NCBI GenBank assembly: GCA_023213315.1
Contig: JAKCPI010005554.1
Coordinates: 1 to 64,000 of the forward strand
Origin: Euborellia annulipes
Lineage: Eukaryota; Arthropoda; Insecta; Dermaptera; Anisolabididae
Length of the DNA: 64,000 bases
Direction of reading: 5' to 3'
The notes beneath the pieces are model-generated. The model saw only the letters and a program-made list of their open reading frames with translations. It did not search any database and was not told the origin of the DNA. The position numbers were made by a program, and so were the translations under genes. This document shows, one piece after another, positions 32,581-43,995 of the stretch; the first letter of the stretch is position 1; every line of letters begins with the position of its first letter.

Positions 32581-32713
32581 GATCTAATGTATGATTGCTG
32601 TTTCGGGCATCGGTTGAAGAATTCTCTGGTTCTTTTCAAAAACAAAAAAATAAAATTGCAAAATAACACCAATTTCTGAATTCTGAAATTCACTGGTTAC
32701 TGGTTTCAGAGAG

Positions 32714-33015
32714 GGATTTAACTGGAGAAATAAAACAGCAAAAAATTTTTCAGGAATCGCCTTATACCATATATTTGCAAATTTCGGCCGGCCTAACGTC
32801 TGGCCATCTTCAGTGCAGGATATAGTTCTTTGGCGATCCTTCGTCTGATGTCTTAAATTTTTGCATGAAGAGAGGAGGGGAAGACGAGCAATCAAGTGTT
32901 CGTTCGCGATTCGTGAATAGCCGAAGAACTATAGCCTGCACTGAAGATGGCCAAAATATATGGTATAAGGCGATTCCTGAAATTTTTTTGCTGTTTTATT
33001 TCTCCCGTTAAATCA
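32714..33015. mobile_element. Inverted-arm element with hammerhead-like core (family J)
   Basis: Arms at about 32714-32837 and 32921-33015 share GAGAAATAAAACAGCAAAAA, TGCAGGATATAG and the hammerhead-like core. The right copy has lost stem II (GATGGCCAAAATATATGG). The arms face outward. No target duplication was found. Confidence 0.6.
32767..32818 (-). ncRNA. Hammerhead-like ribozyme candidate (family J)
   Basis: CUGAAGA (32813-32807), an extra U, GGCC with GGCC stem II, GAAA (32785-32782). A perfect 4-bp stem III follows (A-U plus three U-A pairs) with a 2-nt GC loop, and the cleavage position is A32772. Stem I is poor in this copy. Confidence 0.4.
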
Positions 33016-34382
33016 TTTATTAATTATTTTCCATTCCAAAATATTATAGGCCTTTCAATTTGAGATTTTAAGAATTTGGAAAAGATAAGAAGAAATGATT
33101 GTGATGTTATCAAAACGTAAATATTTTCTAAAAATCTCATGTTTATTAGTAAACAAGGTTTATTTATACACCATCAAAAGAAGGGGAGGGAGGGACTTAT
33201 ATGTTATTCTTTGCGACCTGGTACATCTTTATTCTATAGTTCTTTTATTCTGTTTAAATACAGTAAAGGAGTTGGAACGGAGGCAAGCGTACATTGCCTC
33301 CCCCCTTGAATAATTTTTCAGAGGAAAGCAGGGGGGTCAAGCCAAAGCCAGAATCTTATATATATAGTTATATAGTTCTGGGTAGATAAAATTGGAAAAA
33401 CTACAAAAGTACATCCGTGAAGAGCTAGTACCCGAACTTTCCCAAAGACGGAGGCCAAGAGCAATTTCATATTGGTACCGGAAAAAGTATATATTTAAAA
33501 TTTGAAAAAATTACCATCCACCAAGGGGGGGGGGGGGCAAATGTTTGTTTTGACTATCGGATAACGAGTCAATCCATTCGAGCTTAGTAATTATTAATTA
33601 TTAACCTTAAACTTTCTTAAACTCTTATTGTTGCCACCCTCTAATGATAAAAATTTTACACGGTTTTTGCAGTACAAAGTGCAAATCGATCAAGTTTTAG
33701 AGAGGTTTATAGACATATTTTTTTCTCTACATTTTGCCCAATCAGGGGCGTGGCCTTAAGGGATGAAATGAATATGAGTTGCACCTCTCAGCCCACCTCT
33801 AATAAGATCTCTTTTTTAAAGTCAATATTTTGTGATAATTTAAGAGTTATTATTGTCTTATAATTTGGTAGTTTCGTTCCTGGCACGAATTTCTAAAACG
33901 CTCTTCTGATTATAAAAAAAAAAAACTCTTTTAATTTTGAGAAAGCCACATGACTTTAGGAAAAGATGCAGAAAATAATTTTTTCTTGGAAAGGGGGGGG
34001 GGGGATCCCATCTAAGTGGAGCAATACCCTCTAAAAAATATATTTTACATTTTTTTGTCTGTTTCCGTGTTCATGAGGAATTTTCTCCTGGCTTTGGTTG
34101 GTAATGGGGGTGGAGGGCAATTGTACTCCCTTCCGTGAGTCCTTCCCTGCATGTCTCTAAGTAATTTATTTATGTTGTGTATTTTTAAACAATATCTGCT
34201 TATGAAAAAAATTACTTGAATATCCTTAGATGAAGAGTTATATTTTAATTATAAGGGAATCGCCAATTTCTCTATTATCAAGAGAAAGAGAAACTTTTAT
34301 ACTTCGGTATTATGGCCATAGCCAAAGGAGATTAACTCGTCCCCTTCTCTGAAATTCAAAAAGAAAAAATAATTAAATAAAT
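33016..34382. other. AT-rich DNA with G homopolymers
   Basis: G-tracts at 33523-33537 and 33996-34004 and a CAGGGGCGTGGCC motif near 33744 suggest decayed hAT copies. No gene or intact element is supported. Confidence 0.35.
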
Positions 34383-34390
34383 AAAAATAT

Positions 34391-34982
34391 CAGGGGCCTG
34401 AATAACACCCCCGCAGAGCCCGGAATGAGGGGCGCAGCAGGGCAGGGGCGCATAAAAAATATTATATATAAAGAATTAAAAAAATAAAATTTATTAAACA
34501 CATTATCATCAAAATAAATTTTACAATTCATTAAGATATCTTAATAAAATTGTTTCATAAATAAAATTGTTCAACAGTGAATTTTTTTCTGGGGTAGCTA
34601 TTCTTGAGTATACGGGTACCAATGATTCTAAAAATGCCATCAGTTTTGCCCCATCAGGCATAGTTTTAGAAATATAAAGAAAAATAAATTTTAATGGAAA
34701 AATTGTTCTCAAGTGGATCTAATTTTGATTTTTTTTTTTTAAATCGAATTTTTTCAGTTTTCTTTATCTTTGGACAGTCTTAAAAAATTTTTACCAAATC
34801 TTACTTCAAAAATCGTGTATTTACGATATTCTGAGTTCTTTAATTTTCCAAAAATTCTATATCACCAATTTTTAATTTTTTTTTTTTTTTTTTTTGGGGG
34901 GGGGAGAGGCGACTAGGACGACCACGACATTCTTGTACCTGCGGGGGGGGGGGCGATAAATGTATCAATAATTACGCCTCTG
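34391..34982. mobile_element. hAT-type non-autonomous element, 592 bp
   Basis: The ends CAGGGGCCTGAATAA and ATAATTACGCCTCTG are flanked by an exact 8-bp duplication AAAAATAT (34383-34390 and 34983-34990). G homopolymers lie near the right end. A 63-codon frame inside is not recognisable as transposase. Confidence 0.85.
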
Positions 34983-34994
34983 AAAAATATATTG

Positions 34995-35517
34995 TTATTA
35001 TGGGAATTTTTAATTATAGAACACATTTTGTTATTAATTATTTATTAAAAATATAAATACTGTACAACGTTTCGACTACTTATTCTGCAGACGTTTTCAA
35101 GTAATGTACGCTTGATCAGATTCAAGCGAACTACCCTCTAAGGTTTGATTATTGTATTAGGCCTATATTTATGGAATAATTTAATAATATTATTTTATTG
35201 CATCTTTGTCAAATATCATATTAAAAAAACTTATTTTAATAATCATGCTTTTTATGTAAACACTTGATTTAATGAGTGTCTAACTTCATGGGTATGATTG
35301 TATATAGTGCTAACTTCACATAGGTGTCCCTTAGAGGTTAGTTTGCCTGAATCGGAGCAAGCGCACAGTACTCGAAAAAGACTGCAGAATAAATAGTATA
35401 GTAGAATAGTTACAGTATTTATATTTTTAATAAATAATTAATAAAAATTTGACTTATAATTAACTACTCTTCTAATAAGAATAATACAAACCAAAAAAGT
35501 TTTAATAAACATATTCG
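34995..35517. mobile_element. Penelope-like inverted-arm element (family H)
   Basis: An exact 14-bp target duplication TGAAAAATATATTG lies at 34981-34994 and 35518-35531. Inverted arms carry TTAATAAATAATTAATA and the hammerhead-like core near their inner ends. Beyond the right arm is an extension of about 35 nt with AATAATACAAACCA, which recurs beside the copy at 63.5 kb. Long variable duplications, inverted arms and a one-sided extension are typical of Penelope-like elements. No reverse transcriptase is present. Confidence 0.6.
35063..35103 (-). ncRNA. Hammerhead-like motif (family H)
   Basis: Core UUGAAAA (35100-35094) stands in for CUGANGA, then one extra C. Stem II GUCUGC with GUAGUC has five pairs and one mismatch. 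GAAAC is at 35073-35069, then GUU. Stem I is GUA with UAC. ACGU is palindromic, so stem III would need a dimer. Confidence 0.35.
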
Positions 35518-35531
35518 TGAAAAATATATTG

Positions 35532-36677
35532 ATGTGGAGGGGGAGGGGGCGGGGTGGGAGGGAATCGCTAAGGAGGTACAAACCCCTCCCCCCACTCTGC
35601 AAAATTACTGCTTGATATTATTTATTTTTCCTAATTAATTTAATTAATCAAGAGTGAAAAACTTTTTTTTTAATTATTTATTATTTTGACAAAAAGTTTG
35701 ATTAATTATACTAATCGTAGCAAAATTAAGGATCTAATAATTCAATTTTCAGATGGTGATTAAAAATAACAAATATTTTTTCTAATAAATAGTAGAAATT
35801 AAGAAAAAAGTTTTTTCATGCTTGAATAATTATACTAATTGATGCAAAATTATTAAATATTTCCTCCATTTTATGAACTTGGACTTGGCTTTAATATATT
35901 ATTAGACAACAAAATAACATGTAAAACACTTTGTAGTACATACGTCTAAGATGGAGAGAGTGCCCGTTGTATAATTATAAACTATATTATGTTTCTTAAT
36001 TAATGTAAAAGAGCTATTTTATGATTAAAGAAGAGGTTTACTAATCACTATGATAAAAGTATAATTGATAATGCTTTCATTTACTTTTAGAAGTCATTAC
36101 AAATTTTCTGGTACTTATTCCCTAAGTTTGTTCAAAAGAGAAAAATGTCCCTAAAACTTTTAAGATCTCCTTTTATTTCCCATTCAACAGGATTTTTGTC
36201 TTCTTTGAAGATCGAGCTTTTAGTTTGAAGGGAGGGGCTTTGTATATACTGTAGAAAAGAAACAAAAGTAAAAAATGCCAAGAAGGGGTGGGGGTGGAGT
36301 TTAATGTGGCCATGATTATCGAGAATAAATTTTCTTAAATTTTAATATCACAAAATATTTATTAAATTAATCTTTTTGGATAATACATAAATGTTTATAG
36401 ATTTTCATTTAGCAAACAACTACCGATGCATTAAGATTAAATAAACAAAGATTTTAAGGAATGTTTATGATAAAAATAAACAAGTTGAGATATGACAAAA
36501 CTCTATTGGTTCAATTGTTTTAATTAATTCTATTTATTTTGTATTGTTTTCATTTCTAATCTCAAGTTGAGAATTAAAAAAAAAAAAGGTAACAACCTAA
36601 TTAATATTTTTTATACTCTTTAAATATTCCATGTTAAACAAATTATTGTAGAATTAGGTCCATTTAACCAAACAGAA
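35532..36677. other. AT-rich intergenic DNA
   Basis: Nothing beyond short G-rich patches at 35535-35560 and 36230-36300 is recognised. Confidence 0.4.
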
Positions 36678-37261
36678 TGATTTTTATAAATGTCGATGAG
36701 AGAAGTGGCTGTTAAATAAAAGGGGAGGATGTCAGCCAAACACAAGAGCCTCCATCGAATGGAAATCCCACGTTTCGGCTTTAATTAAATCACATCATCA
36801 ATTCTTATGAGTGGAAACGAGTATAAATAAAAAATTTTTACAAATGTTGTTAAAACCAATTGTAATATTATGGGGCGTATGGATTATTATCTGATGAAGG
36901 TGAGTCAACACATATAAATGTCTGGTGGCAGAGAAATATTATATAAAAACCCTATGGACAAAGGGCGCTTAACTACCATACTTAAGCATATAGGACCTGA
37001 TCCTCAGATATAAATATTATAATTGATAAATTGTTTTTTAACATCATTTGATATTATAAATTAATTAAATTAGAATATGATCATTTGAAAATAAAAAATA
37101 TATATTCTCAAAGAGGTCAAGTGCACGCTTTTGAGATTTACGCTTTATTAATATGTATTATAGATCAATGTTCTTAGCGAGATTTGTTTCTCTAAATATT
37201 TATATTATATTGATTGTATTTTGATAAAATTTTTTATATATATTTGAGAGCATACAAGAAC

Positions 37262-37517
37262 CAAGGGGGGATACAGGGGGTGGTAAATGGGGTAATTACC
37301 TCCTCCTCGAGATTTGAAAAAATACTTTTTTTTGAAATAAAATTTTTTTTTTTTTAAAATTTTTAAAAAATTTTTTAAAAAATTTTTTTTTTTTTTTTTT
37401 TTTTTTAAAATTTTAGAAAGTGCGTTTTTTTTAAATAAATAAAAAAAAAAAATTTTTGGGTGTGGGAAAACACACAAAATTACCCCCCTCCGAAAAACAC
37501 CGCTGGATCCGCCCTTG
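37262..37517. mobile_element. hAT-type MITE nested in family G, 256 bp
   Basis: The ends are CAAGGGGGGATACAG and CTGGATCCGCCCTTG, with flanks ACAAGAAC and TCAAGAAC (7 of 8). The interior is dominated by A and T homopolymers. Confidence 0.85.
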
Positions 37518-37965
37518 TCAAGAACTTATGTACACTGAGCCCCAAAGTTAAGTTCCACTCATGGGTTTTCTACTTGTGATTATTTCATTGATTTTATAAA
37601 AGAAAATGAAAAACTTTATTGGAAATTTTCTAGGTTTGAACCATGAAAGTTTCCATTAAAAAATATATAATATTTTTTAAAAACAATGAAATAATATCAA
37701 GTAGAAAACGCATGGGTGGGACGTAATATTGTCCCTCACTGTACATATCATCGTTCTATAATATAAAGCTCTAGCAAATAATTTCCATTATGTTCCTGTT
37801 TACAACTCCCTCACGCTGATTGGTCAGAGACAGAGCAAGTTGAGTCAGAGAGGGAAATTTAAAATTTCCAAACAGTGAGCAAGAATAAATTAGAAGACTG
37901 ACCATATTGTAAGACATTATTTTTATGTTGTATTATAATTTTTATTTTTGCTCATTTCAGCTCAT

Positions 37966-38011
37966 AAGAACTGATGATGGCGTTATTTAATTAAAGCCGA
38001 AACGTTTTCTT
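37966..38011 (+). ncRNA. Hammerhead-like ribozyme candidate (family G, right arm)
   Basis: AAGAA (37966-37970), CUGAUGA (37971-37977), an extra U, GGC...GCC stem II (continued by U-A pairs after one mismatch), GAAAC (37999-38003), GUU, UUCUU. Stem I is AAGAA with UUCUU, 5 bp. ACGU leaves no hairpin loop for stem III. The left-arm copy (about 36769-36815, minus) has UUGAUGA and GUG and looks inactive. Confidence 0.45.
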
Positions 38012-38090
38012 TTATTGGGATTTTCATTTGGTAGAAGCTATCCTGTTTGGCTGACATCCTCTCCTTTTATTAATCTGATTTTTATAAATG

Positions 38091-39530
38091 CATACCTTCA
38101 TGGACAATAATATAGCTAAAATAATGCAAAATTTGTTTTTATGTAAACGAAAATAAATATTTTAGAAATGGGTTTATATATTTTCTAGGAGGTTTGCGCG
38201 ATTAGGTTTATGAGAAGGTCGGTTGAGTCGCGTTGTTTGTTGAGATTTACTCGACGTTTCGGCTCTTCTTTTGAGCCATTTTCAAGAGTATTGGGCCAGG
38301 AGGGGGTGGGTTTGTTTTCGGGGTCGCAGTCTTGCTGGTGTCATCGGGTGCTGGATTTGCCTTTGAGATCCAGGAACAGCTAATAGTAGATCCGGTCTTT
38401 AATGGCCAAATTATTTTCACAGATATTCAAAAAATACTTTTAGGTTTATTTGTAGTGGTTTTTCTGGTGTTTTAGCAGGATGGAACGTTGGAGAGGAGTC
38501 AAACTTCTCATTTCTTTTTCGGGTTAACGACGGATGCATCCCTTTTGTTTCGGCCTTCTTTTAGTAAGTTCCTGCAATTCAAGATATCTGAATATCAAAC
38601 AACTATAATATAAAATACTTATATTATATAGGCCTACAGAAAAGCTTTTGAGAAAAACCAACGCGAGGAAAATTATTATCGAATTTCTTAACTTAATTGA
38701 TTAATTCAAAGATTCTTCAGGTTTGTTAATTAAACAGAAAAGAAAAATTTAATTTAATTAATTCTACATAAAATAAAATTCTAAGGAGAGTTTTTGAATT
38801 CGAATCTATGTTTCGTATTTCCATTTAATTAATAAATTATAGAAAAGTTTATTTTATTAGTAATTTTCCTAGTTGAGTAGTAATAAATAATAATACTTCT
38901 CTTAACCTTGAGTTTAGTGATTCATCATTTACATATAGATACTTTTTTTTATTTTTTAATGGAGAAACGCTAAGTTAAGATACAATGTAAAGTCGAAGAG
39001 GAGCTAAAGAAATCGATCTCAAAAAGAAGGTTTCAGTTCTCATTACACCCTCTCCTACGACACACCACCTCCCTTAAATATAATTTCTTTACTCGAATGG
39101 AGACGGGGAAAAGTGTCAAAAATGGATAATTTTTATATAGATAGGAAGCAGGTCTGATGAGGGAGAAAAAAAGCAGGAGAGACAAGTACTGGAGTAAACG
39201 TAATAAAGCGAAAACCTTTTTTTTTTTTATAAAAGTAATACACATCTTGGAAAAAAATGTTTAACCTTGGAATATTAGCACGTTTTAAGATCTCCTGTTA
39301 CTGAAAAAGTGACCTCATTGATGTGTGTCTGTTTGCCTCTCTCTCTTTTCTTAATGTCTGCGGGTTTTGAAGCTAAAAATGCGCGTCAAACAATTCATTA
39401 CAAATTATATTTATATGTATTGAGTGGAGTGATGCCGAAAAAGTAAGTCAGGGTGGATTTATTCTAGGGTCTACAGTATAATGTAGAAATATAATTAAAT
39501 TATTTTTGCAATATTATTCGGGGTAGGCGC
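38091..39530. other. Intergenic DNA, partly GC-richer
   Basis: A GC-richer part at 38195-38400 holds the motif at 38248-38290 and is otherwise unrecognised. The remainder is AT-rich; a poly(T)-containing frame near 39033 is a chance frame. Confidence 0.35.
38248..38290 (-). ncRNA. Hammerhead-like motif with 5-bp stems I and II
   Basis: UACUC (38290-38286), UUGAAAA (38285-38279) in place of CUGANGA, an extra U, GGCUC with GAGCC stem II (5 bp, 7-nt loop), GAAAC (38260-38256), GUC, GAGUA (38252-38248). Stem I is UACUC with GAGUA. Both stems are perfect although the core strand has diverged, so pairing is kept better than the catalytic bases. Confidence 0.4.
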
Positions 39531-39595
39531 TAGTTTAAACATAAATAATTTAACAATAGTTAAATGTAAACACACTGGGTTTAGTTTAAAAAAAG

Positions 39596-39641
39596 AAGTT
39601 TTATGTACATTTCGATGTTAAAACATAATCATCAGAACCTT
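39596..39641 (-). ncRNA. Hammerhead-like ribozyme candidate (family C, left arm)
   Basis: CUGAUGA (39635-39629), an extra U, stem II AUGUU-UU-AACAU (5 bp after one mismatch), GAAA (39613-39610). Stem III is A-U, U-A and G-C with a 2-nt UA loop, and cleavage is after A39602. Stem I AAGGUU with AAACUU has five of six pairs. All three helices can form in a monomer. Confidence 0.5.
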
Positions 39642-39665
39642 ATTACAAATAATGTAATGTAATAA

Positions 39666-39713
39666 GGTTCTGATGATGATGTTTTAACATCGAAAAGTAT
39701 ATTATACCTAAAT
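39666..39713 (+). ncRNA. Hammerhead-like motif (family C, right arm)
   Basis: CTGATGA 39670-39676, an extra T, a perfect 6-bp stem II GATGTT-TT-AACATC, GAAA 39692-39695. Stem III has four pairs (GTAT with ATAC) but a mismatch next to the core. Stem I has two or three pairs. Confidence 0.4.
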
Positions 39714-39730
39714 AAAACTTCCTTTTAAGA

Positions 39731-40060
39731 GAAAGTATTGGATTCATGTCAAAAATGTTGAGATTTTGATAGAAATGAGGTTCCCAGAGTCCATAAAAGT
39801 GGGTCCCGCAAAATGGTCTCTGTGTGTGTGTGTGTTCAATTTAAAGCACGAAGGAATTGAGCTAAGAAGTTGAAATTTTATATCTAAGTTAGGGACCACT
39901 TTGAGGCGTGAAAATAAGCTTTTGAACAAAATCCGTCAAAGAGTACTAGTATATACCGATGTACTTTTTCAGTTTTTTTTATTTTTTCGAAATTCGCTAT
40001 AACCATTTTGATTAAAAATCAATTATTTAGATGCTCTTAAAAGCCTCAAAATGGTTTTAA
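39731..40060 (-). repeat. Family L repeat, minus copy
   Basis: It begins GAGAAAGTATTGGATTCATG and contains the (TG)n microsatellite and the AAATTCGCTATAACC block. These are reverse complements of the body at 12.6-13.0 kb. The hairpin head is absent. Confidence 0.65.
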
Positions 40061-40069
40061 ACACTCTTT

Positions 40070-40320
40070 CAGTGGCGTCATTTGTGGGGAGGGGGGGCAG
40101 GGGGGTCATTGCCTCCCCCCCCCCCCAAGGGCTCTGAAAATTTTATATTATTCTAGATAAAATCTTTCAAAATTTATCTACGAGTATATAAACTGTAGAG
40201 AATTAAACAATTAATTAAATTAAATATCTTTTGGCTCAACTTGAGTACATATTTGTAAGTAAATTTTAAGAAAAAAAATGTTTGCCCCCCCCCCAAGAAA
40301 AAGTTGAAATGACGCCACTG
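40070..40320. mobile_element. hAT-type MITE, 251 bp
   Basis: Ends CAGTGGCGTCATTT and AAATGACGCCACTG are near-exact inverted repeats, with an exact 8-bp duplication CACTCTTT at 40062-40069 and 40321-40328. G and C homopolymers are subterminal. It interrupts the family L copy that precedes it. Confidence 0.95.
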
Positions 40321-40339
40321 CACTCTTTACTCTTGTACT

Positions 40340-40970
40340 TCTAATGTTGTTTACTTTTAACTATTGTTAAATTATTTTAATTTTTTAAGAAGCACAAGCC
40401 TTATAAGTGGGAAAAGACTCGTATGAAAAAAAGAGAAATAATCCCACTCTTCTAGCGACTTTTGAAGTTTTGGATTTGTTTTTTTTTTTTTTTTTTTTAT
40501 AAATAAAATAGGAATGAAAGACCTGGCAATGCGGGAAGTCTCACGATTAAAGGAATTCATCGAGCTATCTTGAGGGCTGCTATGCAAGAAACACTTCAAT
40601 TATTTTTGACATTTAATACACTACGTCGCTGGGTACATGCAAGGCTCTATCCAAAGTCTCAAGATAATGTGAATCCCCTGATCAAATCTTAAAACAACCT
40701 GAACAGTGCGAAGTAATTAATAATTAAATAAATAAATTACAATTAATTTGGTTGAGGTATCAATAAATAATTTATAATCTATTATTATAAATAAAATATT
40801 TTATTCATTATAATTTAAATTAATTCATTGGAAGGTATCCAGAGCCGTATTTTCTTGTTTGCGTGTTGTAAGAGTGAACGAGGGTGAGGAGAGGAATGTT
40901 CTATCAAAAGAGAAAGAGAACTGCTAAAGGTCCTTTATACAATATTTTATAAAATAAAGCTTTATTATAA
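40340..40970. other. AT-rich DNA with poly(T)
   Basis: It contains a long T-tract at about 40480-40499 and an unrecognised segment around 40500-40700. A 75-codon minus-strand frame there is broken by the T-tract and shows no domain. Confidence 0.3.
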
Positions 40971-40977
40971 TAAAAAT

Positions 40978-42005
40978 AAATCTGGTGTGACTGGCGCACA
41001 GCTCTTACCCTTTGGTAAGAGAAAGTTGTGTACCGTGCATGTCACACCAGATTTTTTGTTTTTAGTTTCCGGCGATATATTAGAAATTTATAAACATAAA
41101 AAATTTATATTTTTTATTAATTAATTAGATTGAAAAAAATTAATTAGATTATATTTTATATTTATATTTTGTTACTAAGGCAAACATTTCTCTTTCCTAT
41201 GACGTACAAGAGTAAAGCGTGCTTCAAACAATTTTGAGAGCAAAATGAGAATATGCATTTTAAAGAGTATCTAAAAAATTATTGATTTTTGAATTTAAAT
41301 CAAGATTGTTAAAGTCAATTTTGAGAAAATCAAAAAAAGTGAAAAAGTAGTACTACACTGTAAAAAAAAATCTTAATTTTAGTGTTTTTGAATACTAAAT
41401 TTACAAATTTCCCTTGTAAATGATATCAACTATGCATTTATCTACTAAATTTACAAATGTATGCGTTCAAATATTTACAACAAACATTTTAAAATTACAA
41501 TTTTCTTCGAAAAATAGAGTATGTATTGTAATTTTACAAACATTGTATAGTATTTTTCGTTAAAAATTGTATTTTTTCTCGAAAGCAGTTTAGGAATTCT
41601 AAAATTATCACAAATTTACACTCTAATTTTCAAATGTCATTCTAAAATTACAATACATTTTCATTCTAATTTTCAAACGACTTTCGAAAATTACAATACA
41701 TTTGTAAATGGTTTTTGCAAAGATTACTAAATTTAGTATGTTTTTGTGTAGGAAATATGCTTCCTAAACAATTGTAAAATTACAAAATTTTTTTTTACAG
41801 TGTGGTAATTTTTGTCCGATTTTGTTCAAAAGCTCATTTTCACCTCTCGGCGAGGTGCCTAACTTAAATATAAAATTTTAACCTCGTAGCCTTCATGCTT
41901 TAAATTGAACATACAGTGGGACCCACTTTTTTGAACCTCAAAACATGTATTTCCATCAAAATCTCGACATCGAATTTTTAACATGAATCCAATACTTTCT
42001 CTCTA
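40978..42005 (+). repeat. Family L repeat, copy 2, with an insertion
   Basis: The hairpin head at 40981-41053 is bounded by ATCTGGTGTGAC and its complement, with a perfect inner stem CTCTTACC/GGTAAGAG. The body matches 12.5-13.0 kb and is split by an inverted-repeat element at 41356-41802. Confidence 0.75.
41356..41802. mobile_element. Inverted-terminal element in family L, 447 bp
   Basis: The ends CACTGTAAAAAAAAAT and ATTTTTTTTTACAGTG are inverted. The interior repeats AAATTACAA-type motifs many times. The break in the host repeat marks the insertion, but the duplicated target is short or unclear, so the superfamily is undetermined. Confidence 0.65.
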
Positions 42006-42499
42006 GATAGTGAATTAAATATATAGGTAAGAGGAAGTAAATATTCTTATGATTAACTAATGGACAATTAAGAAATTCATGGCCAAGATAAAATATTATA
42101 ATACATGTGTGAAAATATAAATTTATCCCAATTTCACATATAAACTCATATTTAATAATTATCCTGTATTTATGTCATTGTAAGAATGAGAGATAAGATT
42201 GGAAAAAGTCCTTGACCGTGTCTTTAAAGAAATAACTTTTATTTGTATTTCAAAAATAAATTGAATAAATAATTTCCTATTTGATGGGAACTTGGGTCAC
42301 ATTTTCAAATTGTACTAGAAGATGAACTAAAAAATAAAAAAGAAGAAAAAAAAAACAAAAGGAAAAAACTTGGTGGAATAAGAATGTAAAGGCAAAGGAA
42401 AGCAAGCGATTGGCATTGTCATGTAATCGGATTCATGGTTGATTTGAAGGAGAACGAAGCAACAACTGCTGAGAAAAAAAGAAGAAAAAAAAAGAAACA

Positions 42500-42780
42500 A
42501 ATGCCGGTCTTTCACGTGTCCAACACGGATATCTGCACGTGTTCATGTGTGTCCATGTGTGTCCGTGTGTGTTGATGATTCATGTCTGACCGCGGAAGCC
42601 GCAGCTGTTCGAATCTCTCGAGACGAGAATTCGAATCGAATCGAATCGAATCGACTCATATCATCGTCTAGTTCATTAACAAAAGTGACCAACCATGGTA
42701 TCATAAAGATACCTGGAGGGGAACAGGACTTCATAAACGCTCGCTATTATTCGATACTATCCTTAATTAATAGCTAAGCT
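42500..42780. other. GC-richer block with (TCGAA)n
   Basis: TGTGTGTCC repeats and a four-unit GAATC run at about 42630-42650 are embedded in unique-looking sequence. Short frames are open on both strands without a domain. It may be a regulatory island. Confidence 0.25.
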
Positions 42781-42851
42781 CATGCCTTTTGGTGTTCAAG
42801 AACAATTTAAAACAAAAAAAGCTTAGATAAATTTTTACTTTCTCTTATCTA

Positions 42852-43170
42852 TATGAGAAAGTATTGCGATCAAGTCAAAAATTCGAAGGAAATACACGTT
42901 TTGAGGTTCCGTTAGTCCAAAAAAAGTGGGTCCCGCAAATTTGTCTATGTGTGACGATTTGAAGCATGAAGGAGGTTGAAATTTTATATTTAGGTTAGGT
43001 AACCTCCCGGACAGTGAAATAACTTTACTAAATTACTTTTTTTAGTTTTTTCGAATTTCTCAAAATTCGGTGATTGATAAAATAAATCAACTATTTTGAG
43101 ATGCTCTTTAAAAAGTAGTATATAAATAAGTTTTTTCTTAAAAGGTGTTTGAAGTACACTTTATTCCCAA
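42852..43170 (-). repeat. Family L repeat, minus copy 2
   Basis: It contains GAGAAAGTATTGCGATC, GTGGGTCCCGCAAA and the GAAATTTTATATTTAGG block, reverse complement of the family body. Confidence 0.6.
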
Positions 43171-43189
43171 TGGAAGCATTTGTAGCTCA

Positions 43190-43560
43190 GTGCCTCAACA
43201 AAGGCGGAGCCCGAGGGGTTTTTCGGAGGGGGGATCTGGGGTGCTCGTCACCCCACATTATTTTTTTTAATTTTGAAATATAAAAACAACCTTTTTTACT
43301 TTTGGAAAAAAAAATAAAAATAAAATTTTTAATTTATAATTTTTATTTTTAAAATTTAAAAATAAAATTTTTTAAAAAGTTTTTTTTTTTTTTTGGGGTT
43401 TCTTTTCCCCCTCCCCCTCCCCTCCCCTTCTAAGAAATGCAAGTGGTCAAGTTTGGAACTAAGCTGCTATGGGAAATTAAATATAACTGGTATCTCGATA
43501 ACAAAAAATCTGGTGTGACACCGTTGCTGTGCTGTGCGTTAGGACACACAACATTTTTTT
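43190..43560. repeat. Decayed element ends and a family L head
   Basis: CAAAGGCGGAGCCCGAGG near 43198 and a C-rich tract near 43407 look like a worn hAT copy. From 43435 the family L start (GCAAGTGGTCAAGTTTGG) and half of its hairpin (ATCTGGTGTGACACC) appear. Confidence 0.45.
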
Positions 43561-43995
43561 AAATTTTATATAAAAATAGACTTAAATTTTATTTTTGCCA
43601 AATTATAATTGCAAAACAAAATTTTAAATTTAATTTAAACAATTTCCACCCAGACCTTTCCAGTGGTACCAACCAAGATTTTCAAAAATCGGAGATTTCG
43701 AAAGAAAAAACCCGGAGATTCCAAAAATTTTCTATTCAAAATTCATATCATTTTACAAATTTTTTTTTTAAAGTAAATTTTACCTTAATTACTTAAATGA
43801 CTCCATTTTTTTCTATGCGAAACTCATTTGACATCATTACATTTCACACATAGACGCTTTCAATCTTGGTCGGCGGTGAGGGCTGTTCACACACTGTAAA
43901 GATAATATAATTGTCTAATTTATAAATACTATGACAATATATGTATATTTTCGTTGTGTACAATAAAAAATATTCATCTATCATTCAACAATTAA

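Larger units (their letters stand above)
36693..38075. mobile_element. Penelope-like inverted-arm element (family G), about 1.38 kb
   Basis: An exact 15-bp target duplication TGATTTTTATAAATG lies at 36678-36692 and 38076-38090. Arms begin AATAAAAGG and GAGGATGTCAGCC at 36715 and mirror to 38071. Left of the arm is an extra 22 nt, like the one-sided extension of Penelope elements. A hAT MITE (37262-37517) is nested inside. Each arm carries a hammerhead-like core facing outward. No coding frame remains. Confidence 0.7.
39545..39725. mobile_element. Inverted-arm element with two hammerhead-like cores (family C)
   Basis: Left and right arms share AGTTTTAT, the ATGTTTTAACAT hairpin and CTGATGA, facing outward around a spacer of about 25 bp. 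A family L repeat abuts the right side. Target duplication is not evident. Confidence 0.6.

Noticed and set aside
37205..37477. 90-codon Lys/Phe-rich frame
   Set aside because: Pure product of A/T homopolymers inside a MITE.
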